From PALSA-693 sp963702305 (GTDB lineage Bacteria; Actinomycetota; Acidimicrobiia; Acidimicrobiales; Palsa-688): a DNA stretch of 64,000 nt. The position numbers and the translations under genes are program-made. The stretch lies in the NCBI GenBank assembly GCA_963702305.1, contig CAVPBX010000006.1, positions 248,001-312,000 on the forward strand, given 5' to 3'. The notes under the pieces were generated by a model. That model worked only from the letters and a program-made list of their open reading frames with translations. It made no database searches and had not been told where the DNA came from. Positions 63,075-64,000 of this stretch are shown here, one piece after another (the first letter of the stretch is position 1; each line of letters starts with the position of its first letter).

Positions 63075-64000
63075 CTAGGGCCGGGTGCCCGTGTTCACGA
63101 ACCCCGGGCCGCCGATCCAGTCGGTCCGCACCACCTGGCCGGTGTACGGGGCGTTGACCATGTGGTGGCCGCCGACGTACATGGCGACGTGGTAGATGCT
63201 CGACGGCTGGGCCGGGTTGTCCGCCCAGAACACCAGGTCGCCGGTGCGCAGCTGGGCCACCGCCACGTGGGTCCCGAATCCGTACTGGGTGGCCGCGACC
63301 CGGGGGATGTCCACCCCGGCGGCTTGCCAGGCCCGCATGACCAGACCCGAGCAGTCGAAGGTGGCAGGCCCGCTGCCACCCCACTGGTACGGCTTGCCGA
63401 GCTGCGCCATCGCCCACTCCATGGCGCCGTCGCCGGGGGTCAGGACCCGGTGCAGCACGGCGAACGTGGGGACGCCCCGGCCGGTCGCCGACCCGAAGGG
63501 GTACACATCACCGTCGTTGGCGATCTCCCAGTAACCGTTGCCGTCGCGAGCGGGTAGGAGCTGGGCCACCGGTTGGCCGAGGCCGGCTCGGGCGACGGAC
63601 CCGTACCCACGGGCGGCGCCGAAGCCGAAGACGGTCCCGTCCGTCGCCACCATCCAGTAGCCGTGACCCGTGGGGGAGGGCGTCATGCCGACCACCGGTT
63701 GGGTGAGGTGGAGGTTGCCGGTGGACCCGTAGAAGTGGGCGTCGCCGAAGGAGAAGACGCCGCCGTCGCCCGCGAAGAGCCAGTAGCCGTGGCCGTCGGG
63801 CGTCGACGCCATGCCGACGATCGGGCGATTGAGGCGCAGGTTGCCGGTGGACCCGTAGAAGTGGGCGTCGCCGAAGGAGAAGATCCCGCCGTCGCCGGCG
63901 AAGAGCCAGTAGCCGTGGCCGTCGGGCGTCGACGCCATCCCGCGAACCGGCTGGTTGAGGCGCAGGTTGCCGGTGGACCCGTAGAAGTGGGCGTCGCCGA
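63075..64000 (-). CDS. NlpC/P60 peptidoglycan hydrolase with 42-residue repeats (N-terminus outside window)
   Basis: Reading frame is still open at 64000, so the start is missing; about 308 residues are visible. C-terminal NlpC/P60 domain: GKPYQWGGSGPATFDCSGLVMRAW (nucleophile Cys), IYHVAMYVGG (His), HHMVNAPYTG. Before it, at least three 42-residue units of type FGDAHFYGSTGNLRLN...GMASTPDGHGYWLFAGDGG, coded by near-identical 126-base DNA units at 63720, 63846 and 63972. Such units probably make a beta-propeller or wall-binding stalk. Cleaves D-Glu/meso-DAP stem bonds, presumably secreted. Number of repeats unknown. Confidence 0.9.
   Translation of the reverse strand, partial: GDAHFYGSTGNLRLNQPVRGMASTPDGHGYWLFAGDGGIFSFGDAHFYGSTGNLRLNRPIVGMASTPDGHGYWLFAGDGGVFSFGDAHFYGSTGNLHLTQPVVGMTPSPTGHGYWMVATDGTVFGFGAARGYGSVARAGLGQPVAQLLPARDGNGYWEIANDGDVYPFGSATGRGVPTFAVLHRVLTPGDGAMEWAMAQLGKPYQWGGSGPATFDCSGLVMRAWQAAGVDIPRVAATQYGFGTHVAVAQLRTGDLVFWADNPAQPSSIYHVAMYVGGHHMVNAPYTGQVVRTDWIGGPGFVNTGTRP

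Overview
The window is very GC-rich, tightly packed bacterial DNA with many GTG/TTG starts and 1-8 base stop/start overlaps. The gene content points to an actinobacterium (Actinomycetota): a full division and cell-wall (dcw) cluster running through ftsZ, pgeF, yggS, sepF, yggT and divIVA; a meso-DAP type MurE; a lexA / LysM-protein / nrdR block as in mycobacteria; a pyrophosphate-type phosphofructokinase; an F420-type oxidoreductase; and RecA inteins of the two mycobacterial types. A lineage outside the classical mycobacteria, possibly Acidimicrobiia, is my inference.

Layout. 1-4644: end of cinA, thpR, nagA and an orphan molybdopterin hydroxylase large subunit. 4645-5365: repeat-rich gap and a reverse F420-type gene. 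5408-9021: LexA-box-like site and recA, whose open frame carries two full-size inteins at two different sites. 9218-17665: spoVS, then miaB-miaA-dapF-hflX and the succinylase lysine/DAP genes dapC, dapD and dapE. 17696-19703: SOS block lexA <> LysM division inhibitor with three LexA boxes between them, then nrdR. 19767-25254: pfkA, an inositol monophosphatase family gene, threonine aldolase, a PIG-L deacetylase, dinB and DUF3040. 25275-29890 (reverse): MoxR ATPase, DUF58 protein and a membrane transglutaminase in one operon. 29935-32494: ROK kinase, a small unknown, an HNH protein, a 24-bp tandem repeat and a lipoate-ligase family gene. 32590-51232: dcw cluster, opening with a strong promoter overlapped by a phased MraZ-type operator and a three-way-junction RNA that covers the rsmH ribosome site. 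51367-52742: membrane protein with a histone-H1-like tail. 52767-55991 (reverse): ileS. 56127-58155: DksA-like protein, lspA, rluD. 58202-63037: a complete branched-chain amino-acid type ABC transporter. 63075-64000 (reverse): an NlpC/P60 hydrolase with 42-residue repeats, cut by the window end.

How it fits together. Lysine/DAP genes (dapC, D, E, F) feed MurE, whose DNPR motif marks meso-DAP. The dcw genes build lipid II (MraY, MurG), polymerise it (FtsW/FtsI) and place the Z-ring (FtsZ, SepF, FtsQ, FtsL, DivIVA). murF is missing from its usual place. RecA, LexA and a LysM division inhibitor form an SOS checkpoint aimed at the same division machinery.

Caution. At least 24 single-step frame breaks interrupt otherwise intact conserved genes, including essential ftsZ, ftsI and lspA. 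Thirteen lie between 47.6 and 51.7 kb. I treat these as probable uncorrected sequence errors, so the genes are annotated across the breaks with the approximate break positions given.
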